Shown: one piece after another, positions 9,871-20,692 of the stretch
How positions within the stretch are numbered: position 1 is the first letter of the stretch
Layout of the letters: every line of letters starts with the position of its first letter
Assembly: GCA_950295325.1 (NCBI GenBank)
Contig: OX485804.1
Span: forward strand, 3,472,001 to 3,536,000
Length of the DNA: 64,000 nt
Reading direction: 5' to 3'
DNA from: Polytrichum commune
Taxonomy: Eukaryota; Streptophyta; Polytrichopsida; Polytrichales; Polytrichaceae
Notes under the pieces: generated by a model
The model's database searches: none
What the model saw: the letters and a program-made list of their open reading frames with translations, nothing else
What the model was told of the DNA's origin: nothing
Position numbers and translations under genes: made by a program

Positions 9871-10065
9871 AAAAAGAGGAATGTTTGAGGAACATGGGAT
9901 TGGGAAGAAGGCCAAGCGAGAAAGAAGAAACAAAGCAAGAGAGAAAGAGAGCACACAAGATGGATGTGGTGTTGATGTAAATGTAAGTCTTGCAAATTGT
10001 CGCCTCTATCACCGATTGTTTTGTAGCTCCTTCACCCGCTCAAACTCCCTCCCATATTGCTATGT
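9871..10065 (+). repeat. Diverged upstream copy of the ASF1-A 5' flank
   Basis: Matches 10850-11030 over about 190 bases. Shared blocks are gggaagaaggcc, a purine-rich agagaaagaagaaa stretch, cacaagatggatg, gtaaatgt and tttgtagctcc. At several positions this copy has TG or CA where the gene-proximal copy has CG (for example gatgtggtg against gatgcggtg), consistent with an older copy decaying at methylated CpG. Confidence 0.65.
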
Positions 10066-10769
10066 GCTAGATATTATACATGAGGTGCCTTGCTATAGCC
10101 CGTAACAAGACGACACACATACGATATTATTGAACATAACATTCACCACATTGTGAGGGTCACTTGCTACATTTTATATTCGTCATGTTCATGTCCAATA
10201 AAAATAAGACATGTCAACAAGATTTGAGATGGCGAGCACTACTAGATTGTCCCATACATATAAGATAGAGTCTTAAAAGGGTATCTTTTCCAACTAGCCC
10301 ACTTCTCCTAGGATTAGCAACATGCAATTAGAATGAGATGGTTAGCATTACCAATTCCAAGATGAGATTATAGCCACTTTCTTCATAAAAGTCGGAGCTC
10401 ATATGAAAATCTTATCCATTATCAAAGTGAAGATTTTTGTGTTTGTTACATGGTCGTATAGGTCCACACCCCCCCCCCCCAAATTATGACACATGTCTAA
10501 ACACATGTCTTTTTAACATCAATGTTGGAGCCACACCTGACCACACACCATTCAAATACACGTGTCTATTTTAAATGAGAAAGTCAGGGGAACTATCAAG
10601 AAACATGGGGAACGTAGGTCGACGTGGCTGTCTCAGAGGGCGACATTTCTAGACGGCACTTCAAGCTTCCTCCTCGATAAGTAATTGACTTGGAGACTTC
10701 TACCTTAGGGATAAGGGCTTAACTTACAAAAACTGCACCCAAATAAAATAAAAGTAAAAAAAACGGAAA
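10066..10769. other. Intergenic stretch with a poly-C run
   Basis: No gene recognised. A run of 12 C lies at 10469-10480. Confidence 0.4.
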
Positions 10770-10860
10770 ACAGAGGGAACGTGTAGGGAACGTGGGAACA
10801 TACAGGGAGCACGGGAACGTCCATTGAACATGGGAACATTCGGGGAACACGGGATTCCCA
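10770..10860 (+). repeat. Short imperfect repeat of GGGAAC-type units
   Basis: The words gggaacgt, gggaacat, gggaacac and close variants recur about seven times at irregular 8-17 base spacing, just upstream of the ASF1-A flank repeat. Confidence 0.55.
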
Positions 10861-11035
10861 GCCCACGGAAGACCAACGGGAAGAAGGCCCAGAGAGAGAA
10901 GAAATAGAGTAAGCGAGCGCACAAGATGGATGCGGTGATGGTGTAAATGTTCTCGGCTTCTCGGAAACCCTTGCCTCCATCGCCGATCGCTTTGTAGCTC
11001 CTCCACCTGCCTCTGCTCATCTCCCGGAAGCGCCG
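10850..11035 (+). repeat. Gene-proximal copy of the ASF1-A 5' flank repeat
   Basis: Pairs with 9871-10065. It is CpG-rich and runs directly into the ASF1 duplicated block that begins near 11036, so it probably belongs to the promoter or first transcribed region of ASF1 copy A. Confidence 0.6.
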
Positions 11036-11547
11036 CCCACTGCTACATTGCTACGAATTTGTCCCGCGCATTTTGGCCCTGCCAAAGGTTTTTCTCAAGG
11101 TTCGTCTGCCTTTGAGGAGGATAGGGTTACAACTCCAGTGTTTAGGGTGGGGAGCTTTCGTTGGATTGCATCACTCCCCGGTCTTCTGTTTCGTGTCTCC
11201 TGTGATTCTCTCGCCCTGCTTGCTGCCACATTGCCGCCAATTTTGTCCCGCGCTTTTTGCCAGTTTCCCGCGCTTTCTCGTGCTTTGGGGGAGGGGGCGG
11301 GGCAAGGTCTGTTGGATTGCGTCATTTTATTGTGATGTTCTGTTTCGCAGCTCCAGATGCGCTATTTCTGCATTGTTAGTTTGTGGAATTTTGTGCCATT
11401 GGCGTGGATCGCTTTGGACCTTGTGTAAGGGGCAGGGTAAGAGCACGGACCCTGAATTAGGGTTTGTGAAAAGTGTTATAATTGTTTGACATGATCTTTG
11501 GTAGAAACGATAAGCGTTGGAAGTGTGTTCAAAATGCATCCTCCTCC

Positions 11548-12110
11548 CAAATCAGAGTTCATTCACGGGTTTTCTTGGTGCATATCGAGCAGTCTAGATA
11601 CTGTTTTGGGAAATGCACTAACACTTCTAAGTAGGATCGAGGTCATTGCTACACCGATAACCACTTAGTAGATGCGGTTTGCGGTTTGCGGTTTGGAATT
11701 GTCTGGCAATTTGTTTTAGAGTCTGACAATGCTTTCGTCTTAGTCTCTCAAGAGGACTGATTCAGCAGCCTTGTCTACTTCAAAATAAGCCATGATGGAT
11801 TGTTTGAAATCTTTTGGAATTGTGTTTAGGAAGCTTCATTTTCCTCTGATTTGCTCTTGAGTTCATTCATATGTGGTCTTCTTGGTGCACATCGACCAAG
11901 GTGGACGTTGTTTTGGAAATGCATCAATCTGTGAACTCTTTCAGGTAGTATCGAGTTCATTGCTACATCAATTACATCCACTCTGTGGATGGGTTTGGGA
12001 TTGTCATTTTGATCCATCTTTTGTTAAAATGATGAGTTTGAGGGTCTGAAAGTCCTTTCATCTTCTTAATGCCTCAAGAGTGCAGATGATTCAGCAGCCT
12101 AGTCTACCTC
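11548..12110 (+). repeat. Tandem duplication in the ASF1-A leader
   Basis: Two related units of roughly 250-280 bp: about 11548-11790 and about 11858-12110. Both contain gagttcattca, cttggtgca, atcgag and cattgctaca, and end around gattcagcagcc. Copy B of the gene has only one such unit, so either A gained one or B lost one by unequal exchange. Confidence 0.7.
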
Positions 12111-12281
12111 TCAGGCCCGCTTATTCTGACTCCTTGTTCTTGTCTCCAGGATTTCACCATTGGTACAGAAATACCAATGAGCAGCATTTGGCATCACCCT
12201 GGCAGCAGCGTGTTGCGGAAGCTTAGCAAGCATTGACGTTTTGGCCTTGGTTTCTATGAGTTTTCAGATCCATTTCAGATC

Positions 12282-12376
12282 ATGGCGTTATTGGTCTGCG
12301 TAATCGGAGGATGGAACTAGATAAGCAGCTTCCAAAGGTGGACATGTTAGAAGCGTGTGCGTTACGCGAGGCTTAG
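12282..12376 (+). promoter_or_regulatory. Two short upstream reading frames before ASF1-A
   Basis: uORF1 is at 12282-12320 (12 codons plus TAG) and uORF2 at 12344-12376 (10 codons plus TAG), both complete before the main ATG at 12459. They recur in copy B. If they are in the mature leader they could lower translation of ASF1. Leader splicing is unknown, so their presence in mRNA is an inference. Confidence 0.4.
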
Positions 12377-12458
12377 ACTGTTTTCCGGAAGACTCGTGGC
12401 TGTGCAGTGCCAGTATTTTTGGGTAGGAGTAAAGAAAGCTCGACAAGCAGAGGAGACA

Positions 12459-13496
12459 ATGAGTGCAGTTAATGTGACCAATGTAACGGTGCTCGACAAT
12501 CCGTCGATGTTCCTGAATCCTTTCCAATTTGAGATCTCATACGAATGCCTCGTACCTTTGAATGACGGTCAGTGTTCCTTTTCTACCTCGGTGTAGATGT
12601 CAGCTCTTTATTTGCTAAATGGGTAGTCTGTGTTAGATTTATTATGAGTCGCAACTATATTTTGATCTGAAGTTTGCAGAATTGCAAGTGATAGGCAGCT
12701 GCATAAGAATGTATTGTACGTAGCCCTATTTCTGATGGACACTCTGGCGCTGCAGATCTTGAATGGAAGTTGATATACGTGGGATCTGCCGAGGATGAGA
12801 AGTACGATCAAGTGTTGGAAAGTGTGATGGTTGGTCCTGTAAATATTGGCAACTATAGGTTTGTTTTTCAGGTAAGTCTGGTTCTTGTCAATTTTTCTCC
12901 TGTCAATTGTCGTGCATCGCATTGTGTATGATGAGTGAATTGGAGAAGCAAATTCGTCTCTTTCGAAGAGTACAGGTAGATGGGTCGTGGTTCATCAGTG
13001 TAGGTCTCCTGGAAATAACCTGGCTGCTACGACCTGGTCGTCGTCAGATCCCGTGTGTATTCTTGATATTTAGTGTGTTTGAGGCGGGCTCCTGAAGATT
13101 TGCAATGATGTACAGGCTGATCCGCCCGAACCAGCTAACATTCCGGAGGAGGACATAATTGGAGTGACCGTGCTGTTGTTGACATGCTCATACATGGGGC
13201 AGGAGTTCATAAGGGTTGGTTACTATGTGAGCAATGAGTATGTGGATGAGCACCTGCGTGAGGAACCACCTGCGAAACTCCTCATCAACAGGGTGCAGCG
13301 AAACATCCTTGCCGACAAACCACGGGTCACCAAGTTTCCTATCGTGTTTAGTGCACCGGCTCCTCAAACGACAGAGCAAGTGGCTGGCGGTACACCTGTG
13401 GACAATTTTCCTGTTGTCTACAATGCTCCACCTTCTCTCAGTAATCCCATAGTAGATGAGGAACTTGAGGAGGGTGTGACAGCAATGGAACTTTAA
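12459..13496 (+). CDS. ASF1: Histone H3-H4 chaperone ASF1, copy A (201 aa)
   Basis: Three exons: 12459-12567, 12756-12871 and 13116-13496, with GT-AG introns of 188 and 244 bp. ASF1 is a nuclear chaperone that binds the H3-H4 dimer and hands it to CAF-1 or HIRA for nucleosome assembly. The N-terminal immunoglobulin-like core is complete: it opens SAVNVTNVTVLDNPSMFLNP and includes FEISYECL, EWKLIYVGSAED, and the H3-binding strand GVTVLLLTCSYMGQEFIRVG followed by YYVSNEY. The core ends with VQRNILADKPRVTKFPI, and a short acidic tail with DEELEEG follows. The length is normal for plants. The start is the first ATG giving the canonical N-terminus. A TAA replaces GAA of copy B, so the tail is shorter; this copy also has three extra residues (Ala-Gly-Gly) after EQV. 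It appears functional. Confidence 0.95.
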
Positions 13497-14345
13497 GCAG
13501 GTTATACACTTCGAACGGGTCTCCCACATCGCAGATCAGTATTCTTCACATGACTTCAGAAACGAGGGAAACTGAATTTTGTCTATTTCATGACGGAAGT
13601 CCTTGTGAAGAACATTTCAGCTTGAATGCCACCTGTACTTTGAAGGTGTAGGAGTAGTGTGAGAGAATAGGAAGTAGGGCATTTCGATGATGTGGGGTTC
13701 CTGTAGATTAGCTTAGCACACAAATGTAGACAACTGTAAATTTTGGTTGTACTCTTTAAAATCGACCAAATATGATTTGGTAGCCTCAGCATCACCAAAA
13801 CATGCAACCACACTAAGATTGTCTTTTTTGTCCCTCGGTAGGAAGATAGGAGTTTCTCTAGGATAGTAGTATCTTGTTGATTATCAGTGTGATCTTTGAT
13901 GACCTGATGCTTTGGTTGAATCTTCGCATCTCCTGACGGACAATATTCTTAACTCATGTTTGTGAACGTTTCCACAGGTGCAAGTCATTATTGTCGTATC
14001 AGTAATGTGATTTTCGCTAATGCATATTCTTCATGCAATTTTCAAGGTTCGAAGAAAATATTGTCTCTAAATTAAGTCCTGTTGTATGAAACAACCAGGA
14101 GGTGGTCATGCAAGGAAAATCCTATTAGTGAGAGTGGTACTCACTCACCTACTCTGACATGCACAGTACACTATTTATTATCGATAACCAGTTCCATCGT
14201 CCATAAAGATTGCAATGAATGTGGATTTGAATGATCTCTTGCATCAAGACCTGTAAGACTTTCGTTTGGGCATCAAAGCAGTGACATTCTTGGGAGAATT
14301 AGCATAGAGAATTTGAGGGAACCGAAGGTCTCAAAATTTGAGGTC
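13497..14345 (+). other. ASF1-A 3' flank, shared with copy B
   Basis: Non-coding DNA collinear with 32068-32775 apart from small indels. It probably holds the 3' UTR; no clear AATAAA was picked out. Confidence 0.5.
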
Positions 14346-14457
14346 CCCTAGGAGAACATATGTATACACTTCTCTAAGGTAGGCGTTGATACTTTCCATG
14401 GGAAGTGTCATTCATCATATTTGAAGATCCTTTGAATGATGTTGATAGTCCATGAAG

Positions 14458-17115
14458 CTAGGAAACCTCTTTAGCCTTTTTGATTTGTTCACATAGGTCA
14501 TTTGAGGCCCATTTTAGAAGCTCATGTTTTAACCCATGGATAGCCATGGCTAGGTCTTTCATATGGGCCCATGCTTCCCCTTTTATAAAAACATCATGAA
14601 GTTGAATGGTCGGAACAAAATGATCATGGACACTTTGTCCTAAGGTGTTGTTTTTGTGCAATAATCTACTGCTTGTGGTGTACATGGAAGGGTCGAATCA
14701 TCTTTTTCTTCAAAGCTCTTAATTTTGGATCACTTTTGAGTAGGAGATGTAGATCTTTTTGTTTGTGCTCCAAGTAAGATAGTTTCTTATGCATAATCAT
14801 CATGCGGTACTTTTTTGAAGCCATTCTGTAAGTATTGTTTGAATGACTAGAATTTAACACCATATAGAAGTTTCACCCAGCCCCTCAACAATCGCTATTA
14901 AACCATGTGTTGGACAATCTACCACATTGTTTGCCACCTAGTTTTCTAAAGAAGATGGGTTGAGTTTAAACTAGTATCAAGTGTAACCAAACTTGAGCGT
15001 GGTTGTTTAATGAGGTGTAGGTCTCGCCATGCACATAGGTGAGTTCATGTTTATATTGAGTACACATTGGTTTGCCTCCTTAGGATTGGGACAGTGGACT
15101 TGACCTTGACTAGACGGGTCGGAGGCCTTGAACCTACACTATTCCCTATTTTGAATATGAAAAGGCAATGGTCTGAGCTGGGGTTGTTTATTACCTAAGG
15201 AGAAATCGGAGATAGAATTGCGAAGGGAGTTGGAATCACCTATGAGGTGATTAACTACACTAGCCCCACCCATACTAGAGAAACAAGTGAAGTTTTGATG
15301 TCATCATTTATCTACTCCACAAAGAATCACATAACTAGTGGACAAATTTTCTATTAGAAATCAACCGAATGCATTGTAATGATCAATGTCATCATACTCT
15401 TTATCAACCAATGGGGTCTAGGAACCATACAAGGTGATGACATCAATCCAATTTTAGGATCCGTATTTGACATTTGTAGCTTTTGGCATCATAAAGTGGA
15501 AAAGGCATACCCCTATCTATATATAGATTTATGGACATACCTATACCCTTGTGGATCCTTATCCATATATGTGTGTCCGCGTGAGAAGAAGGGAGATGTG
15601 AGACCCATGTGCATATAGGCGTCTTAATAAATACAACAATACCCCCATGTCCTCAAATAATGGTTCATGAATTTATGTTGCCAAATCCGTTTCGTGCAGT
15701 GGAAAATGACTATAACCAAGAATTTTTGCTATACCTATTTCATCTTCTCCCACATTTCTACTTAATACATTAGATCTATAATAGGAAAAAGACTTCCTAT
15801 TAGAACATTGTCGTGCATAGAAAAACCTCCATAGTTCCAAGAAACATATGAAATGGGGCACAAATTGTGAGGTTGAGGTTTGTCCTTTGAGATTGCTTCA
15901 ATTAATTTGGCTTGTGTGTCATGTTGCGTTACCAATTTTTTGACCCCTCCTCAAATACTACAATTTCTCCATGTATAATGTTGGCTATTTTCCCCCGACT
16001 TCTAAAGCTCTTTCATTTTTTCTCATTTTCCGGCAAATAATTTATGTTGAGTTGGTGTTCTATCCTCATCAATTCCGATTTGTGTACCTATGAGTTTCTT
16101 GCGGTCTCTCAAGTAGTTTTTTTGTGTCTCCCAAATGATGCATTTAAAAATAATTGGGCGGGGTCTAGCTAGATTGAATTTTCCGACCCTCTAGGCTTCT
16201 GAAATACGTGAAGTCCCTCCAAACGTGTGTTGTAAGAATCCTTGGTGAGTTGGAGAGTGTTTTCGTGCTCACTTTCTTCCATATTAGTCGATATAAAATG
16301 TAGAGCTTAGTTTTTTCCTTTCCAATCTCTCATATGTGTTGAATAGTTTGATCATGAAAAGAATATGCTTGGCCATCATCTTTGAAATTGGATGCACATG
16401 TAGTAGCCTCTTTTTCATGGGTTTTTGAATGGTCTTGTAATACGGCTATGTCCCTTTCTAGGTTGGAAATGTGAGAGGTGTCAAGATACTTTGATATTGT
16501 CATTGATATTGTCATTGATATCTCAAAGTTAGAGATGTTGAGTTGAATTCCTTTAGATGAGCACAAGTTGTATTGATAATGTGCATTGTTTCTGGGGTAA
16601 ATGTGTTTTTTTGAATCTTTTGCCTTTGTTCCATCAATTTTAGGCATTATTGTCGGATTTGTACAATGCCTTGTAGACTGTTGACTTCACTAGAAAGCAA
16701 GACAGTGAGCTCAATTAATTTATCCTCTTTGGTTGTGTTCCCCTTTTTGTATCCAAGATTTCCAAAGTAGGTGAGTTTTGCAAGAGTCTAGTGTTTTGAA
16801 AAGCTTTGCTTAAAGCTATGTATGTGACTTGCATGAAGAGACTTAAGATCTAACCAAATTTTCCCAAGTTATGTGTTGTGTGTGAAATATCCACCTATTG
16901 CATTAATGTTTACAAGTGCTACACATTTTCCTTCAAGCTCATCAATGATTGTTTGAAAATCCTTGAATTTATGGAGAGATTATTCAAGCATATTGTGCTC
17001 AAGTTGGTTTTTCTCATAAAGTTGTTTTAAAATAGCCCATCAAATCCAATCCAATTGTTGCATACTTATGCCCAAAGTGGAAGCCAAACCCTTAAGCATA
17101 TCTTTGTCCATTTCC
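14458..17115 (-). pseudogene. Decayed coding remnant, coiled-coil rich, family unknown
   Basis: The minus strand reads as protein-like text with scattered stops and frame changes. It runs from an ATG near 17115 (MEMDKDMLKGLASTLGISM) through about 16640-16330 (a Leu/Glu-rich stretch with LERDIAVLQDHSK) and pieces at 14863-14666 (KKLSYLEHKQKDLHLLLK) and 14685-14458 (MKDLAMAIHGLKHELLKW). Composition is Lys/Glu/Leu-rich, as in coiled coils. No catalytic motif is seen. It may be an old transposable-element ORF or a dead host gene. I do not recognise it. Confidence 0.4.
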
Positions 17116-17930
17116 ATAATAGTATAAAAAATAAATAAAACGTTGTGAATGATTTGTTATCCAATGAAACCCCAATTTTGAAATCCACATTTTTTATGTG
17201 TGAAGATGAGTCATATAACCGTGTTCTAATTCTTTCCAAGATTCTTTTCACCGAATCCTTGATTGTTGCCCAATGGCAACCAATAATTATGTGGCTTCTT
17301 TGTCTTCTCCGCGTGGAATTATGCAAGACATATTCTTAAGAAATGAAAGTTGTTCTTGGGAGCTGAGGTCTTGCATTTAACTTTTGATATCATGAATATT
17401 AGAGCCATTTGTGATGTGCCAAGAGCATACTTGGTCATATTCTCTAGATGTTGGACCTCCCGCAAGCATGATTAGGTACAAAATACCAATAAAATTTGTG
17501 TAGCTCGTATGGTAAGCTTGGGGGGTCTTCATGGGTCTTGGATGCCATTGTTAAAGAAGGAAATGTTTGTGAAAAATCTTAGTGCAAATGAAATATCATA
17601 ATTGCAGTTTGATACCGACGCACCCAAAAACATAAAATTCTATGGAATTGGAGCCCACCCTGTAACAAGAATGCACTATTCAAAAGTTGCTTCATGAGGT
17701 GATTTGTTGCAAAGCCAATCATGTTGGCTATATTAGAAATGTAGGCATTTTTCAAAACATCAATCAAGGTTAGTGGATTAACTATTAACTCTTCCAATTT
17801 TGGGAATGACATTGAAGGTTAGTCCAGAGAATCACAAGATAAACACACAAGTGCGCATGAGTAGGACCAAGAAAGCTATATAAAAAACTGCCAAACAGTA
17901 CAATCGTAGTGAAAAAAATTCATAAGTTGA
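17116..17930. other. Intergenic stretch
   Basis: No gene or repeat recognised. Confidence 0.35.
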
Positions 17931-19140
17931 AATCTAGCTGCCTTGATAGCACATACCTTGTCTCACTACAAATAATGAACGGGGAGAACCAGCCCTTAGC
18001 TACAGATGACTCGGTTAAGTTTGAGAAATAATCATTTGAGGTTGAAGACTTCAACAAGGTTACCATCGTCCTAGAGGAATCCATATATCTCAATTTAATA
18101 TAAAAATTTGAGGTGACCATGAACCGAACCATTCAGATTGACATCACCCTTTGTAAGTTTACCCACATATCCACGTTCTTCACCGAGGTAAGCATAAACC
18201 GAGCCATTCAAATTGGTCTGAAACCTTGTGGCTTAACCCACATATCCACATTCCTCACGGAGGTAAACATGAACCGATCCTTACAGGTTGACATCAAACT
18301 TTGTGGCCTAACCCACATATCTCCATATCCACAATCCTCACCGAGGGAAGTCTGAAGTGAACCATGAAGATTATCACAAGACTCTGTGGCTTAACCCACA
18401 TATCCACACTCCTCCCCAAAGGCTGAATCTTGGAAACCGGAGCTCATTTGTGCCATTTCAAGCCCTATCCATCATGCCTATACTCAAATCTTGAAATCTA
18501 GCTACCTTAATAGCATAAACCTTGTCTCACTACAGACAATGACCAGGGAGACCTGGCCCGCTAGCTACAGATAATCCGGCTAAGTTTGAGAAATAACCAT
18601 TCGAGGTTCAAGACTTCAGGAAGATTACCAATCGTCCTAGAGGAACCCAAATACCTCAATTTAATAAGAAAACCGAGGTGAGCATGAACCGAACCATTCA
18701 GATTGACATCACACTTTGTGAGGTAAACCACATATCCACATACCTCACTGAGGTGAACATGAACCGAACCATATAGATTGACATCCAACTTTGTGACCCA
18801 TGTATCCCCATATCCGCATTCCTCATTGAGGTAGGTCTGAACTGAACCATAAAGATTATCATGACTCTTTGTGAGTTAACCGACGAACCCACATTCCTCA
18901 TTGTGGTAAGGCTGAATCTTGGTATCCAGAGCACATTCATGTCATTCTAAACCCTGTTCATCATGCCTATACTCAACTGTGGAAATATAGTTGCCTTGAT
19001 AGCAGACACATTGTCTCACTACCAACACTGAATGGGTAGAACCGTCTGCTAGCTACACATGATCCGGTTTAGTTTGAGAAATAACCATTTGAGGTTCAGG
19101 ACTTCGGGAAGAATACCAATCATCCTAGAGGATTCCTAGA
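17931..19140 (+). repeat. Nested tandem repeat: about 500-bp units with 70-80-bp subrepeats
   Basis: The block 'gaaatctagctgccttgatagca ... cttgtctcactac ... agctacagat' starts near 17931, 18494 and 18980, so there are about two and a half large units. Each is followed by the phrase aagtttgagaaata and cctagagga. Within units 1 and 2, subrepeats built on catgaaccgaaccattcag, gacatca, ctttgtg and aacccacatatccaca recur every 70-80 bases (near 18115, 18187, 18265, 18345; and 18683, 18758, 18830). Related single copies occur at 41236 and 57318. Confidence 0.8.
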
Positions 19141-19185
19141 TCATCCTGCCGGAATAGTATTAGTCCAGAGGTCAGTACACTAAAA

Positions 19186-20692
19186 AGGATATTTAGTGTT
19201 TGATTATATCCAATGTTGTTACCACCCTACCCTGCTCAACACTAATTTTCAATTCCTTGACTGTTGTCTTCCCGTCGCCCCACCTTCCTGCTCGCTTACA
19301 GCTTCGCCGGCATCACTAATGAATCTCTTCAATCTGTACAATTACTAATCCGACATTGGATTATAACAGATGCAGACAACAAAGTCGATGTAGAAGTTAG
19401 GTATGTCCAAATATCTTTGAACTTCAATCTGTTGGCAAGTCTGTCATCTTACTCGGCCAGTATCGTGTTGTGGTGTGCTGTATTTTGCAGTGTGTGATTG
19501 AGTGAGTGAGTGAACTCGTTATGTTAGTGTGAGTTTGAGGGGGCGTTGTTTTATACTTGGTTCTGTTGAGTTTCTGCAAATTCAAATCTTTGTGGTGGGA
19601 GAGTATTTCCCGGTTTGGGTTTTTGAGTAATCTCGGTGTTTCTGCAGCTTATCGTGTTGATGTCGCAATGGGCCTGCATTTAGAGCGAGGGAGTTGTATA
19701 TGTTAGTCTGAGCTTGAGGGGCATTGTTTGGTGCAATTGTTGTCTGTCGGGTGTAATTTCCATGAATTCAAAATTTATGTAGCCTAAGGAGTACTCTCCA
19801 TTTTGGGATGTGATCGAAATACGGTCGAGTAGGTTTGCAGGGGTGGTGCATGGCATTGTTGTTTGCAGCTTCCATGTAATGACAAACAATCCTTATAAGA
19901 AGTGTGCTTTCTTGAGCTCGCAACTCCCAAAGTTGTGTTGAAAAGTAATGAATGGATTAGGTTTACGTTCATCCAGTCATTTAACATTGATGAAATCCGT
20001 AGGTTCATTCAAAACATTCTAGAGTAGAAAGTTTCAGAAAGAAGTAGTTAACACGTAGTAATATTACTGTGAGTAGTTTTAGTTAGATCTTATCTTGTAA
20101 TTGTGCGTATCAGAAGTAGGAGCTGAAGCTTTGATAGATACGGCATCACATACAAATCAGCGTACATACTAGGCATAGGAATGACAAAGTATAGTATTCC
20201 GTAGGGTGTGAATACAGTATGGAAATAAAATAAAATAAACTCTTTAACAAGCATAGTTAATTGTACACAGATACTTGTGTAAATCTTTCCAAAAGCATCA
20301 AAAAGAATTAATGGAGAATTTTTGGTTTAAGGTTGTTTGCAGTTGAGCCAGTAAACGAGGCGGCCGGAGTGGATGTTAATGTTGGGTGATACAGTCAAGC
20401 ACAAGCAAGTAAGTTGCCACAAAATCTAGCTTGGACTTTGACATAGTTTTGTGGATGGTGGGTTTTGGGTTGTTATGGAGTTCAAGCTTGTGTTCTCTGG
20501 CTTATGTAGATTTTGTCATTGCAGCTCGGATGGTTTTTATGCTTTTGTGTCCTTCCCTACTTCCAATTTTAGGATGTTTAGTGTTTGATTATATTTAATG
20601 TTGTTACCACCCTACCTTGCTCAACACTAATTTTCAATTCCTTGACAATCAAGGTTGTTGTCTTTCCGTCGCCCCACCTACCTGCTCGCTTA
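19186..20692 (+). repeat. Pair of about 115-bp direct repeats around 1.27 kb
   Basis: The segments 19186-19298 and 20571-20692 match closely (tttagtgtttgattatat, gttgttaccaccctacc, tgctcaacactaattttc, cgtcgccccacc, cctgctcgctta), the second with an insertion of about 12 bp. The DNA between has weak internal repeats (19500-19640 against 19685-19810) and no recognised gene. This may be a local duplication or a decayed element; the repeats are too short and too atypical at their ends to be called LTRs. Confidence 0.6.

Larger units (their letters stand above)
11036..14345 (+). repeat. ASF1 duplicon, copy A (about 3.3 kb)
   Basis: Nearly collinear with 29799-32775 in the same orientation, covering the GC-rich upstream region, the leader, all three ASF1 exons, both introns (intron 2 is 244 bp in both copies) and about 850 bp downstream. 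The main length difference is an extra leader segment in copy A. Similarity fades after gagggaaccgaaggt near 14330. Confidence 0.92.

Noticed and set aside
10705-11489. Several overlapping open frames on both strands upstream of ASF1-A
   Set aside because: A GC-rich and purine-rich region gives chance open frames on both strands; composition is not protein-like and they overlap the promoter or leader.
12907-13095. Open frame within ASF1 intron 2 (and its twin at 31469-31657)
   Set aside because: It lies entirely in an intron with good GT-AG borders; identity between copies reflects the recent duplication.
19186-20692. A short LTR retrotransposon bounded by direct repeats
   Set aside because: Repeats are only about 115 bp, lack TG...CA ends and a primer-binding site, and the interior has no gag or pol trace.
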